Below are positions 36,432 to 45,247 of a stretch of DNA of 53,679 nt, one piece after another. Positions within the stretch are counted from its first letter, which is position 1; every line of letters starts with the position of its first letter. The notes under the pieces are model-generated. The model saw only the letters and a program-made list of their open reading frames with translations, did not search any database and was not told the DNA's origin. The position numbers and the translations under genes were made by a program. This DNA is from Betaproteobacteria bacterium (lineage in GTDB: Bacteria > Pseudomonadota > Gammaproteobacteria > Burkholderiales > Burkholderiaceae), in the NCBI GenBank assembly GCA_009927445.1, contig RFMZ01000179.1:1-53679 (forward strand), written 5' to 3'.

Positions 36432-37226
36432 TCACGGGCATTTTTTTAACGATAAAGTACCATTATGAATGGTTTTAATACCATCTGTAGTCTCAATGAT
36501 GATTGCTCCATAATCATTAATTCCGCGACATTTTCCAGTCAGGACGGCCGTATTTTCATCTTGAATTTCAACCAGTTGGTCTTGAAATAGATGCCACTGA
36601 TTCCAATCAGGTATAAATTGCTCAAAGCCGCTATTCATATAACGATGCAAAATATCACTCAAACTTTGCGTGAGTTGTTGCCATATGGGTATAAGCTGAC
36701 TTTGTCCAAGCCCAGGCAGATCAGCAAGACAGGCGATGGGGTATTCGATTTGAGAAGAATTGGATGTACTAGTAAGATTTTTCAGATTTAGGCCGATTCC
36801 AATAATCATCCAAAATGGCTCGCTAATTATTTTTTGCCCGCCCTCAATGAGTATGCCGCCAAGTTTTTTATCGTTGATATACAGATCATTGGGCCATTTC
36901 AAACCAAGCCCACCCTTTGCTAAAAGGGCAGGTGGTACATTGTGATAAGCTGCGATACCCTGAATGATTCCTAAACCGCATGCCAGACTGAGCCCTTGAA
37001 AAAACTGCATCGACAAATTTGGGTGGAAAGGGTATGCCAAAGAAAATGTTAACGTTTGGTTTGGTTCTGAATGCCAAATTCGGCCACGACGCCCCCTGCC
37101 ATGAGTTTGTTCGATGGCTAACCTGGATATGGGTTGGTGCAGATCACCACTTCGCCAGCGCAGCAGTAAATCTTCGTTAGTGGAGGCAGTACGCTCAATC
37201 TGCTCAAAATTCCAAGGTGTTGACAT
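36432..37226 (-). CDS. birA: Biotin--[acetyl-CoA-carboxylase] ligase
   Basis: Attaches biotin to the carboxyl carrier protein of acetyl-CoA carboxylase. The 264-residue protein contains the ligase motif GRGRRGRIWHS and KWPNDLYINDKKLGGILIE, and the small C-terminal domain. It lacks the N-terminal DNA-binding helix-turn-helix of E. coli BirA, so it is a mono-functional ligase. Its ATG is 28 bp from the divergent VanZ gene. A TACAAT lies 7 nt before the ATG on its strand, so the message is probably leaderless or nearly so. Confidence 0.94.
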   Translation of the reverse strand: MSTPWNFEQIERTASTNEDLLLRWRSGDLHQPISRLAIEQTHGRGRRGRIWHSEPNQTLTFSLAYPFHPNLSMQFFQGLSLACGLGIIQGIAAYHNVPPALLAKGGLGLKWPNDLYINDKKLGGILIEGGQKIISEPFWMIIGIGLNLKNLTSTSNSSQIEYPIACLADLPGLGQSQLIPIWQQLTQSLSDILHRYMNSGFEQFIPDWNQWHLFQDQLVEIQDENTAVLTGKCRGINDYGAIIIETTDGIKTIHNGTLSLKKCP

Positions 37227-37254
37227 ACATGCTATTGTAGAAAAAAATAAGCAT
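37220..37254 (+). promoter_or_regulatory. Predicted back-to-back promoters of birA and the VanZ gene
   Basis: For the rightward VanZ gene: perfect TTGACA at 37220-37225, a 17-bp spacer, AAAAAT at 37243-37248, then 6 nt to ATG 37255. For leftward birA: TACAAT on the minus strand (complement of 37234-37239), then 7 nt to its ATG. The TTGACA overlaps the birA start codon, and both promoters fit into 28 bp only if the mRNAs have almost no leader. Confidence 0.5.
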
Positions 37255-38343
37255 ATGCAGGAAAAAATAATTCGCCCATCCCGTTTTCCATTCTTAGCGC
37301 AACCCTATCCATTGGCCAGAATGGCCCTATGGCTAATTATTGTCTTGGTAGCATATGCAAGCTTAACGCCATTTAATTTTTATTTGGCGGCCCCAAGTCT
37401 TGCCTATGAGTGGGTTCAGGCGCCTCTACCCAGATATATTCCACTCTTTGACGTTACAACAAATATTTTGGGGTACCTGCCATTTGGTTTTTTGATGGTT
37501 TTTGCGGTATTTCCGAGGCTGCGTAAATGGCAGGCATTATTATTTAGTATTTTTTGCGGCATGATCTTATCGGGGTCATTAGAAAGTCTTCAGGCATTTT
37601 TACCGAGAAGAATCTCAAGCCAAGTCGACTGGTATTCGAATATTTTAGGCACACTTATTGGGGCTTTATTTGCTTTACCACTGAGACCGGCATGGCTTTC
37701 TGGCAATATGGCAGAGCGGTTTCGCTATACGATATTTGGTAAACAACAAAGCTTTTTTTTACTCGTGCTGCTATTTCCATGGGCGCAAATTCACCCACAA
37801 AATGCATGGTTAGGAATGGGCGATTTAGGTATTAAAGCTTTACGAATTTCACCCTATTGGAGTTTGCCATTCAATAATGCGACGCAAGAACTCTTGATTA
37901 CTGCCGTAGCTAGCTCTTCGTTGGCGGCGTTACTGCTATTTGCAACCAAAACTAAGGCCCCACAGATCCGTTTCATTTTAGTTGTAACTGGCCTGACAAT
38001 TGCCCTGAAAGTTTTTGCTTCAGAGTTACAGTTTGGCTCAAATGGAATGACAATTTGGTGGAGTATTTCGGTTGGGCTTGGTTTAGGTATTGGGCTCTTG
38101 ATGTTATGGTTTATAAGTCATCTAACAAAGGTCTATTTGTGGTGGATCAGCTTTATTGGCTTAATCATTTTGCTAATTTTGGTAAATACCTTGCCACAGG
38201 ACCCCTATTATTTGGCGCAATTAGAAATCTTACCCCGAGGTAGGCTAACTAACTTTAATGATTTATTGAAATGGATCTCCAATACATGGCCATTTTTAGC
38301 TTTATTTATCCTCATGAAAGAAAAAAACAGCGTACAAACATAA
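37255..38343 (+). CDS. VanZ-family multi-pass membrane protein
   Basis: A 362-residue integral membrane protein with about eight to ten hydrophobic segments. The N-terminal half carries the VanZ-like pattern: FNFYLAAPS, DVTTNILGYLPFGFL and the SLESLQAFLPRRISSQVDWYSNILGTLIGA signature. VanZ proteins confer low-level teicoplanin resistance in enterococci, but in Gram-negative bacteria the role is unknown. ATG 37255 is chosen over in-frame starts inside birA. It is divergent from birA by 28 bp. Confidence 0.85.
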   Translation: MQEKIIRPSRFPFLAQPYPLARMALWLIIVLVAYASLTPFNFYLAAPSLAYEWVQAPLPRYIPLFDVTTNILGYLPFGFLMVFAVFPRLRKWQALLFSIFCGMILSGSLESLQAFLPRRISSQVDWYSNILGTLIGALFALPLRPAWLSGNMAERFRYTIFGKQQSFFLLVLLFPWAQIHPQNAWLGMGDLGIKALRISPYWSLPFNNATQELLITAVASSSLAALLLFATKTKAPQIRFILVVTGLTIALKVFASELQFGSNGMTIWWSISVGLGLGIGLLMLWFISHLTKVYLWWISFIGLIILLILVNTLPQDPYYLAQLEILPRGRLTNFNDLLKWISNTWPFLALFILMKEKNSVQT

Positions 38344-38361
38344 TTATGAAGAACTTATCGA

Positions 38362-38373
38362 TATAATTTTCCA
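38362..38373 (+). promoter_or_regulatory. Predicted -10 element giving a leaderless ferredoxin mRNA
   Basis: A consensus TATAAT at 38362-38367 is followed by exactly 6 nt and the ATG at 38374. No Shine-Dalgarno lies in those 6 nt. The -35 region is weak. A start about 7 nt after the hexamer would put the ATG at the 5' end of the mRNA. Confidence 0.5.
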
Positions 38374-38688
38374 ATGAACCACTTTAAATACCATGCATTT
38401 TTTTGTTTAAACGAACGATCCAATGGGGATAATTGTTGCGAGCAACATGGCGCCACGAAATTATTTGATTATGCTAAAAAGCGGTGTAAACAGCTTGGCC
38501 TAAATGGTGCGGGCCAAACACGTGTCAATCGGGCTGGCTGCCTCGATCAATGCGCAAGTGGGCCAGTCATGGTGGTTTATCCAGAAGGCATTTGGTACAC
38601 CTTTATCGATGAGTCCGATATCGACGAGATTATTTCTAGTCATTTTGCCAAAGGTGTGCCTGTAAAGCGTTTAATGATCGATGCCTAG
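38374..38688 (+). CDS. Thioredoxin-like [2Fe-2S] ferredoxin
   Basis: A 104-residue ferredoxin of the (2Fe-2S) thioredoxin-fold type, an electron carrier. The cluster ligands are visible as Cys in FFCLNER and DNCCEQHG, and Cys pairs in RAGCLDQCASGPVMVVYPEG, the signature of the family. It overlaps the following hydrolase gene by 8 bp. Partner proteins are not evident. Confidence 0.9.
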   Translation: MNHFKYHAFFCLNERSNGDNCCEQHGATKLFDYAKKRCKQLGLNGAGQTRVNRAGCLDQCASGPVMVVYPEGIWYTFIDESDIDEIISSHFAKGVPVKRLMIDA

Positions 38689-39391
38689 TAGATCATTAGC
38701 AGTCCAAATACCCGTTACGATAGGCCTCTTAGAGGGCTGCCTTGACTTTCCAGAGAGTCTTTTTAAAGACTCAAACTTCCTAGTTCGTGGTTTGGCTTTA
38801 GTTGCTCACCCCCATCCCTTGATGGGTGGGACGATGGATAACAAAGTAACGCAAACGATGGCTAAAGCGCTCAATCAGCTTGGGTACATTACGCTGCGAA
38901 CCAATTTTCGAGGGGTTGGCAGCTCTGCTGGTTCATTTGATGATGGTGTTGGTGAAACGAATGATTTGTACGAAGTTCTGGATTGGTTACAATGCGAGAG
39001 TTCTTGGTCTGGTTTGTCTGGTTTAGAGACCACCTCATGGCTCGGTCAATTAAGTCATTTACCTGTGGTTTTAGGCGGATTTTCATTCGGAAGTTATGTT
39101 GTGAGTCGGCTGATGCAACGTTTTCAGGAAGAAAATAAGGCGATTGAAAGACTGATTTTAATTGGAACAGCTGCCTCTAAATGGGATGTACCACCAGTAC
39201 CTAAGAATAGCTTAATCATTCACGGCGAATTGGACGAGACTATTTTATTATCTAATGTCCTTGGATGGGCACGGGATCAAGAACTGAGCGTGACAGTGAT
39301 ACCAGGCGCAGATCACTTTTTCCACCGCAAACTACACTGCATTAGGGATATCATTCTCAGAGCTTGGCTGGGGCAGGCATATGACTCTTAA
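38681..39391 (+). CDS. Alpha/beta-hydrolase family protein
   Basis: A 236-residue serine hydrolase-like protein. Visible are the oxyanion-side HPHPLMGGTMDNKV, FRGVGSSAGSFDDG, the nucleophile elbow GGFSFGS, an acidic residue in IHGELDET and the His in PGADHFFH, the order of a complete catalytic triad. The pattern matches the COG2945-type hydrolases. The substrate is unknown. It overlaps the ferredoxin gene by 8 bp and ybeD by 11 bp. Confidence 0.88.
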   Translation: MPSRSLAVQIPVTIGLLEGCLDFPESLFKDSNFLVRGLALVAHPHPLMGGTMDNKVTQTMAKALNQLGYITLRTNFRGVGSSAGSFDDGVGETNDLYEVLDWLQCESSWSGLSGLETTSWLGQLSHLPVVLGGFSFGSYVVSRLMQRFQEENKAIERLILIGTAASKWDVPPVPKNSLIIHGELDETILLSNVLGWARDQELSVTVIPGADHFFHRKLHCIRDIILRAWLGQAYDS

Positions 39392-39647
39392 TGACTCATT
39401 AATTAATTATCCCTGCGCATTTCCGATTAAAGTAATGGGCGTTAACCAACCTGATTTTAAATTGGCGGTTATTCATATTTGTCAGCAGTTAGATCCGAGT
39501 TTTAATCTCAATCAAATTGAAGAAAGAAACTCCAAAGCAAATAATTATTTGGGATTGACAGTAACTATCCAAGCCACGAGTCGTGCGCAACTAGACGAAA
39601 TTTATCGGACTTTATCAACCCATCCGTTAGTTCGCGTTGTCCTGTAA
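39381..39647 (+). CDS. ybeD: YbeD/DUF493-family protein
   Basis: An 88-residue ACT-like protein of the YbeD (DUF493) family, conserved next to lipB in proteobacteria but without a firm function. Visible: YPCAFPIKVMG at the N-terminus, an alternating beta-alpha pattern and the end LDEIYRTLSTHPLVRVVL, which is diagnostic. The gene overlaps the hydrolase by 11 bp and precedes lipB by 3 bp. Confidence 0.9.
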   Translation: MTLNDSLINYPCAFPIKVMGVNQPDFKLAVIHICQQLDPSFNLNQIEERNSKANNYLGLTVTIQATSRAQLDEIYRTLSTHPLVRVVL

Positions 39648-39650
39648 GCG

Positions 39651-40298
39651 ATGATTCATAGCAATTTTGAAGTCTTACAATTAGGCTTACAAGATTATCG
39701 AGATACCTTTGAGGCGATGCAGCGCTTTACTCAGAATCGTAACGCCTCCACTAAGGACCAATTATGGGTAGTAGAACACCCAGCAGTTTTCACCTTAGGG
39801 TTGGCAGGTGATCCAAAACACCTACTCCAAGAAACGCATATACCGCTTATCCAAACTGATCGCGGAGGACAAATCACCTATCATGGCCCAGGGCAGGTGA
39901 TTGTGTATGTACTATTGGATTTAAAGCGTCTAGGATTTTATGTCAAAGAGTTAGTCAGACGAATTGAGCAGTCGATTATTGCAACATTGGCTGAGTTGGA
40001 TGTCCAGACGGAGCGCCATCCTGGATCACCAGGAATTTATTTGACAAAGGAATATGCGCAGTTGGCGGGGGCAAAGATTGCTGCCTTGGGTCTAAAAATT
40101 AAAAACCACTACTGCTATCATGGCTTAGCATTAAATGTCAAAATGGACTTGAGTCCATTTCAGGCTATTAACCCTTGTGGATATCCTGGCCTTCAAACGA
40201 TTGATTTAGCCTCTTTAGGAGTCACTCAAAGGGACTCTGAAGTGGCAAACGTTTTGATCCAACAGTTATTAAGACAATTATCAATTACTGAAGAATGA
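39651..40298 (+). CDS. lipB: Octanoyltransferase
   Basis: Transfers octanoyl groups from acyl-carrier protein to lipoyl domains. The 215 residues show the LipB pattern: WVVEHPAVFTLG, the signature TDRGGQITYHGPGQVIVYVLLDL, and the catalytic Lys (AGAKIAALG) and Cys (INPCGYPGL). It lies between ybeD and lipA, the canonical order, so octanoylation and sulfur insertion are made together. Intact. Confidence 0.95.
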   Translation: MIHSNFEVLQLGLQDYRDTFEAMQRFTQNRNASTKDQLWVVEHPAVFTLGLAGDPKHLLQETHIPLIQTDRGGQITYHGPGQVIVYVLLDLKRLGFYVKELVRRIEQSIIATLAELDVQTERHPGSPGIYLTKEYAQLAGAKIAALGLKIKNHYCYHGLALNVKMDLSPFQAINPCGYPGLQTIDLASLGVTQRDSEVANVLIQQLLRQLSITEE

Positions 40299-40306
40299 CT
40301 TAAAAT

Positions 40307-41311
40307 ATGACGATGTTAGATAAAGACTCCGTTTTAGGAATAGCACCGACTGCGGCTTACGATCCCACTAAAAAACAAAAGTCGGCGGATAAAACGTCAC
40401 GCATTCCAATTAAGATTATTCCAATTCTGGATGTTTTAAAAAAACCAGATTGGATTAGGGTCAAGGCCAGCTCAAGTAATTCCAGGTTTTCTGAAATTAA
40501 AGCCATATTACGAGAAAACCAATTAGTTACCGTTTGTGAGGAGGCCAGTTGCCCCAATATTGGTGAGTGCTTTGGCAATGGTACGGCCACTTTTATGATT
40601 ATGGGTGAAAAGTGTACCCGTCGATGTCCTTTTTGTGACGTGGGTCATGGAAGGCCAGACCCCTTAGATGAAAATGAGCCAGCTAATTTAGCTAAAACAA
40701 TTGCTAAGTTGCGACTGACCTATGTGGTTATTACGAGTGTTGATCGAGATGATTTAAGAGATGGCGGGGCTGGGCACTTTGTAGACTGCATTACTCTTAC
40801 GAAAGAGTTATCGGTCGGAACAAAGGTGGAGGTTTTAGTACCCGATTTTCGTGGTCGATTAGAAACAGCTCTACAAGTATTTGGCAGAAATGATGGTGCT
40901 GGGTTACCTGATGTGATGAACCATAATCTTGAAACTGTTCCTCGGCTTTATAAAGAGGCAAGGCCTGGCGCAGATTATGCACATTCTTTAAAATTATTAC
41001 TCGATTTCAAAAAGATGTATCCAGGAATACCTACCAAGAGTGGGCTCATGGTGGGGCTTGGAGAAACGGACGATGAAATTTTACAAGTGATGCGAGATAT
41101 GCGGGCGCACGAAATTGATATGCTAACAATTGGCCAATATTTATCTCCATCTGCGCATCACTTACCGGTTCGACGTTATGTTCATCCTGACCAATTTAAG
41201 CGGTTTGAGGATGCTGCGAAAGAAATGGGTTTTACACATGCCGCGATTGGCGCTATGGTGCGCTCTAGTTATCACGCTGATCAGCAGGCTCACCTAGCTG
41301 GCGTACTTTGA
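40307..41311 (+). CDS. lipA: Lipoyl synthase
   Basis: Radical-SAM enzyme that inserts two sulfurs into octanoyl groups to make lipoate. Both cluster motifs are visible: the auxiliary [14 protein letters not shown] and the radical-[16 protein letters not shown], as well as SSYHAD near the C-terminus with the RSSY Ser that ligates the auxiliary cluster. The 334-residue length is normal with an N-terminal extension typical of betaproteobacteria. It follows lipB by 8 bp. Confidence 0.96.
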   Translation: MTMLDKDSVLGIAPTAAYDPTKKQKSADKTSRIPIKIIPILDVLKKPDWIRVKASSSNSRFSEIKAILRENQLVTVCEEASCPNIGECFGNGTATFMIMGEKCTRRCPFCDVGHGRPDPLDENEPANLAKTIAKLRLTYVVITSVDRDDLRDGGAGHFVDCITLTKELSVGTKVEVLVPDFRGRLETALQVFGRNDGAGLPDVMNHNLETVPRLYKEARPGADYAHSLKLLLDFKKMYPGIPTKSGLMVGLGETDDEILQVMRDMRAHEIDMLTIGQYLSPSAHHLPVRRYVHPDQFKRFEDAAKEMGFTHAAIGAMVRSSYHADQQAHLAGVL

Positions 41312-41344
41312 ACAATCAACGACTAGTCTGCTCAGTCATCGTGT

Positions 41345-41947
41345 ATGTCGCGTTTTTTTAAATCTTTTCAAGATAGCCTAACAGCAGTTTTTATTTTTAG
41401 CTTATTTATCTTCAGTGCGTGCACTGCATCATTTAATTGGCGGGAAATTCAGTCTGAGGAGCATGGTTATTTAGCACTATTTCCAGCAAAAACAAGTAGC
41501 GAACAGAAAACGATCGTTTATAAGAATCAATCTTTTCCGATGATCATGCAGGCAAGTCAAGCGGGAGATGCGTTGTTTGCCGTGGGGACTATTGTTTTAG
41601 ATCCATCATTTAAGGATAGCCATCAATTTCTAGAGTGGTTACAAAAAAGTGCTGCTCAGGTTATTCGTACCGCATCTGAACCGGTACTTGAAAAAACACA
41701 AACCCGAATCGCTTTGCAAAAGGATGAGAAGGTGCCTGTAACAAGCTTGCAATTAGAAGGCCTTGGCCCTGACCAAAAACAACGGATCTATTGGGTGAGG
41801 TGGATTTACCGTGTGGATGAATCCGGTAAGCCAAGAATTTTTCAATTAAGTGCTATTCAGACGGTACCAAGCGCCTTATCTGCTCAGCAAAGAAAAGTCA
41901 TTACAGAAGAATTTTTAACCTTTATGAACGGCTTTCATCCCTACTAG
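41345..41947 (+). CDS. Putative lipoprotein of unknown function
   Basis: A 200-residue protein with a hydrophobic signal segment (AVFIFSLFIFSAC) ending in a lipobox-like FSAC, so the mature form probably starts at Cys 26 and is membrane-attached. The rest is soluble with WRWIYRVDESGKPRIFQLSAIQ-like strands. I do not recognise a family. It follows lipA by 33 bp and its stop is 2 bp from the end of the convergent ubiK. Confidence 0.7.
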   Translation: MSRFFKSFQDSLTAVFIFSLFIFSACTASFNWREIQSEEHGYLALFPAKTSSEQKTIVYKNQSFPMIMQASQAGDALFAVGTIVLDPSFKDSHQFLEWLQKSAAQVIRTASEPVLEKTQTRIALQKDEKVPVTSLQLEGLGPDQKQRIYWVRWIYRVDESGKPRIFQLSAIQTVPSALSAQQRKVITEEFLTFMNGFHPY

Positions 41948-41949
41948 AG

Positions 41950-42210
41950 TTATTTGAGAACTCTCGTTTCTAATTCGGCAACTTTACGTTCGAGTTCTTC
42001 TAGTTTGGAACGTGTCTTACTTAGGACTTGCATTTGAATATCAAATTCTTGGCGAGTGACTAAATCTAATTTCTGAAAACCTTGATGCATGAGGCCCCGA
42101 ATATTTTGTTCGATATCTTTTGCTGGAGACTGGCGAACTGTTTCAAGTACTTTTTTTTGCACATCCTCGGCCATTGTTTGGAATTTTTGGAAGAAGTCAG
42201 AGTTATTCAT
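41950..42210 (-). CDS. ubiK: Ubiquinone biosynthesis accessory factor UbiK (BMFP domain)
   Basis: UbiK helps UbiJ and the Ubi enzymes assemble for ubiquinone synthesis. The 86-residue protein has the family pattern: FFQKFQTMAEDVQKK, then LVTRQEFDIQMQVLSKTRSKL and a C-terminal coiled coil KLEELERKVAELE. ATG 42210 is used because longer starts would add a tail absent from the family. It is divergent from the TorF-glnK-amtB unit. Confidence 0.9.
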   Translation of the reverse strand: MNNSDFFQKFQTMAEDVQKKVLETVRQSPAKDIEQNIRGLMHQGFQKLDLVTRQEFDIQMQVLSKTRSKLEELERKVAELETRVLK

Positions 42211-42276
42211 AAAAGCCTTTAGATGAAAGAGTCGAAAAAGTTTACTAATTATCCGTAATTTTGAACAATCCTGCAA

Positions 42277-42323
42277 TTCACCAAAATAGTGCATATTTCA
42301 TAAAAATGCCACAAAATGGTGTA
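42277..42323 (+). promoter_or_regulatory. Two NtrC-like binding sites upstream of the TorF-glnK-amtB unit
   Basis: Compared with the NtrC consensus TGCACCA-N3-TGGTGCA, the 17-bp site at 42277-42293 (ttcaccaaaatagtgca) matches 12 of 14 fixed positions and the site at 42307-42323 (tgccacaaaatggtgta) 11 of 14. Their centres are 30 bp apart, about three helical turns, as expected for cooperating NtrC dimers. They lie about 120 and 90 bp before the predicted start of transcription. Confidence 0.6.
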
Positions 42324-42380
42324 CAGATAGAAATCGCTGGTTTTTCAATGCCTGAGAATACACTCATGTAATAAATTATC

Positions 42381-42395
42381 TGGATTACAACTTGT
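42381..42395 (+). promoter_or_regulatory. Candidate sigma54 promoter (-24/-12) of the TorF-glnK-amtB unit
   Basis: tggattacaacttgt has TGG with its GG at 42382-42383 and TTG(T) with GT at 42394-42395, 10 nt apart, the spacing of sigma54 promoters. The -12 GC is replaced by GT, so the match is imperfect. Transcription would start near 42407, before aaggag and the ATG at 42422. Confidence 0.4.
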
Positions 42396-42421
42396 ATTAA
42401 ATTTTTTAAAAGGAGCTTCAA

Positions 42422-43270
42422 ATGAAAAAATATATCGCCATTACGGCTATTGCGGCGGCTTCAGCATTGATGATGGGTAATACTTTTGCACAAACTGCGC
42501 CGGCTGCGGAAGTAAAACCTGACCCAGGTCCAGTTACGGCTAACGTGACTTTAGCAAGTGATTATCGCTACAGGGGAATTACTCAGGGTAATTTCCGACC
42601 AGCAATACAAGGTGGATTTGATTATGCCCATGCAAGCGGTTTTTACATTGGTAACTGGAATTCGAGCATTAGTTGGATCAGTGACGGTTACTCAGGAACT
42701 TCTCCCGCTCCTTCTGCGCCAATTGAAATGGATTTTTATGGGGGCTATAAAACAGAAGTAGCAGAAGGCGTCACATTAGATGCTGGGTTCTTACAGTATT
42801 ACTATGCATCAAGAAACATTCCAAAATATACCTTGACTACCTGTAAAACGGCTGGAAGTAGAAATGCTTGCGGTATCGATCCCAACACTACCGAGGCCTA
42901 TTTGGCCGCAACTTACCAATTTGCCACGTTGAAGTACTCTTACGCATTGACTGATCTTTTTGGGATTTATGACAGTAAGGGTGCAAGTTATATCGATTTA
43001 GCCCTGAATTACGATACCGGTTTTGAAGGCATTACCCTCAATGGTCATATTGGCAAACAAATGATCTCAACCAAAACAGATAATGTTGACTATTCTTACA
43101 CGGACTGGAAAATCGGTCTAACGAAGGATTTAGGAAATGGCTTAAACGTAGCTGTAGCTTACATAGGAACGAATGCTAAACAAGCGGCATATTACGTTTC
43201 TTCTGGCGGATCCAGTACTAAGAACTCCGGCCAAGGCACAGGCTTTATTTCTCTGACCAAAACCTTTTAA
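42422..43270 (+). CDS. TorF-family putative outer-membrane porin
   Basis: A 282-residue beta-barrel protein with a signal peptide (KYIAITAIAAASALMMGNTFA). The mature start ANVTLASDYRYRGITQ and FDYAHASGFYIGNWNSSISW are the diagnostic pattern of the TorF (TIGR02001) family, and the protein ends in Phe (LTKTF) as outer-membrane proteins do. Family members are often placed before glnK-amtB; here it starts that unit and presumably admits nitrogen solutes (inference). A strong aaggag precedes the ATG. Confidence 0.85.
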   Translation: MKKYIAITAIAAASALMMGNTFAQTAPAAEVKPDPGPVTANVTLASDYRYRGITQGNFRPAIQGGFDYAHASGFYIGNWNSSISWISDGYSGTSPAPSAPIEMDFYGGYKTEVAEGVTLDAGFLQYYYASRNIPKYTLTTCKTAGSRNACGIDPNTTEAYLAATYQFATLKYSYALTDLFGIYDSKGASYIDLALNYDTGFEGITLNGHIGKQMISTKTDNVDYSYTDWKIGLTKDLGNGLNVAVAYIGTNAKQAAYYVSSGGSSTKNSGQGTGFISLTKTF

Positions 43271-43633
<363 letters not shown>

Positions 43634-43649
43634 AAAGGAGCATTAGATT

Positions 43650-45125
43650 ATGAAACATTGGATCAATAAACTCATCGTCTCAAGTGCATTACTTTTTAGT
43701 TTGGGTGTGGCTACACTTGCACCAAACTCTCTTGTATATGCCGCTGATGACAAGGCTGCTCCAGTTGCGGCAGCTTCTGCTGCGCCAGCTGCTGCAGAAG
43801 CCCCTGCTGTCCCAGTCCCCAATAAAGGCGATACTGCCTGGTTGCTAGTTTGTACAGCATTAGTCATTATGATGACAGTACCCGCTCTTGGACTTTTCTA
43901 TGGAGGCCTGGTACGTAAGAAAAATATGCTCTCGGTTTTGATGCAATGCTTGGTAGTATTTTCTTTAATCATGGTTCTCTGGGCTATTTACGGCTATAGC
44001 ATCGCGTTTACGGAAGGTAATGCATTCTTTGGAGGATTTGATCGGCTTTTTTTAGCTGGGATCACACCTGAGTCAGTGGCAGCGACTTTTAGTAAAGGTG
44101 CTTATGTTCCTGAACTAGCATATATGGTATTCCAAGCAGCATTTGCAGCGATTACAGTCTGTTTAATCATTGGAGCTTTTGTCGAACGGATTAAATTTTC
44201 AGCAGTTCTTTTGTTTGCAGTCTTGTGGTTTACATTTAGTTATTTACCAATTGCTCACATGGTTTGGTTCTGGCCTGGCCCTGATGCTTTTACCGATGCC
44301 GCTGCCGGCGAAAAAGCTTTGGCAACAGCTGGTTGGTTATTTCAAATGGGGGCTCTCGATTTTGCAGGTGGAACGGTGGTTCATATCAACGCCGCTGTTG
44401 CCGGCTTGGTTGGCGCATATGTTGTTGGCAAGCGCGTTGGTTATGGTCGTGAACCATTTAAGCCACATAGTTTGACTTTAACCATGGTTGGTGCATCACT
44501 ATTGTGGGTAGGTTGGTTTGGCTTTAATGCTGGATCGGCTCTAGAAGCAAACGGGAGCGCTGCACTGGCCTTTGCAAATACTTTAATGGCCACTGCCGCT
44601 GCTGTCTTGTCTTGGATTTTAGCCGAGTGGTTACTCAAAGGTAAGCCATCCATGTTGGGCGCAGCATCAGGAGCAGTTGCCGGGCTAGTGGCAGTAACCC
44701 CAGCAGCTGGATTTATTGGAGTGATGGGGGCCTTAATTATTGGTTTGATTGCTGGCGTACTATGCTTTTGGGGTGTAACAGGCCTAAAGAAAATGTTAAA
44801 GGTGGATGATAGTTTGGACGTTTTCGGAGTTCATGGCGTTGGTGGCGTAACGGGTGCCATATTGACAGGGGTATTTTGTTCCCCGTCGTTAGGAGGCACA
44901 GGGATTTACGATTACGTTGCTAATGCAGTGGCCCCGGATTATGACATTGCTGCGCAAGTTCTAATCCAACTTCAAGCGGTGGTAACAACCATTGTTTGGT
45001 CTGGAGTAGTCGCATTTATTTGCTACAAAGTTGTGGATATTTTAGTTGGACTTCGAGTTACGGAAGAAGAAGAGCGCGAGGGCTTAGATATTACCTCTCA
45101 TGGCGAGACTGCTTACGAGATGTAA
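43650..45125 (+). CDS. amtB: Ammonium transporter
   Basis: Inner-membrane ammonium channel. The 491 residues include a signal peptide and an Ala/Pro-rich linker (about residues 35-57), then eleven membrane segments. Landmarks are the entry GLFYGGLVRKKNML, the two pore histidines in VVHINAAVAG and FGVHGVGGVTG, and IAHMVWFWPG. The C-terminal tail is where P-II binds. A strong terminator follows. Co-expression with glnK suggests nitrogen-starvation induction. Confidence 0.96.
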   Translation: MKHWINKLIVSSALLFSLGVATLAPNSLVYAADDKAAPVAAASAAPAAAEAPAVPVPNKGDTAWLLVCTALVIMMTVPALGLFYGGLVRKKNMLSVLMQCLVVFSLIMVLWAIYGYSIAFTEGNAFFGGFDRLFLAGITPESVAATFSKGAYVPELAYMVFQAAFAAITVCLIIGAFVERIKFSAVLLFAVLWFTFSYLPIAHMVWFWPGPDAFTDAAAGEKALATAGWLFQMGALDFAGGTVVHINAAVAGLVGAYVVGKRVGYGREPFKPHSLTLTMVGASLLWVGWFGFNAGSALEANGSAALAFANTLMATAAAVLSWILAEWLLKGKPSMLGAASGAVAGLVAVTPAAGFIGVMGALIIGLIAGVLCFWGVTGLKKMLKVDDSLDVFGVHGVGGVTGAILTGVFCSPSLGGTGIYDYVANAVAPDYDIAAQVLIQLQAVVTTIVWSGVVAFICYKVVDILVGLRVTEEEEREGLDITSHGETAYEM

Positions 45126-45145
45126 CTTAAGCCGGTAGTCAATGG

Positions 45146-45180
45146 ATGGGCATCATTAATTGATGCCCATTTTTCATTTT
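45146..45180 (+). terminator. Intrinsic terminator after amtB
   Basis: A perfect 10-bp stem, atgggcatca (45146-45155) with tgatgcccat (45161-45170), around a ttaat loop, is followed by ttttcatttt. It closes the nitrogen unit and separates it from gshA. Confidence 0.88.
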
Positions 45181-45235
45181 GGGCAACATAAATTGATAAA
45201 AACAGCTATTTTGATCTACTTCCCTAAAAGTTAAA

Positions 45236-45247
45236 TACAATAGAGGT
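45236..45247 (+). promoter_or_regulatory. Predicted -10 element giving a leaderless gshA mRNA
   Basis: TACAAT at 45236-45241 is followed by 6 nt (agaggt) and the ATG at 45248. TTGATC at 45211-45216 is a possible -35 with a 19-bp spacer. The agagg before the ATG could be a weak Shine-Dalgarno if transcription began further upstream, so this case is less clear than the others. Confidence 0.45.

Noticed and set aside
42339..42351. ggtttttcaatgc as a sigma54 promoter
   Set aside because: GG and GC are 9 nt apart, one short of the required 10; the element at 42381-42395 fits the spacing better.
43643..43867. Antisense Ala-rich frame over the amtB start
   Set aside because: It mirrors the Ala/Pro-coding GC-rich linker of AmtB and has no ribosome-binding site.
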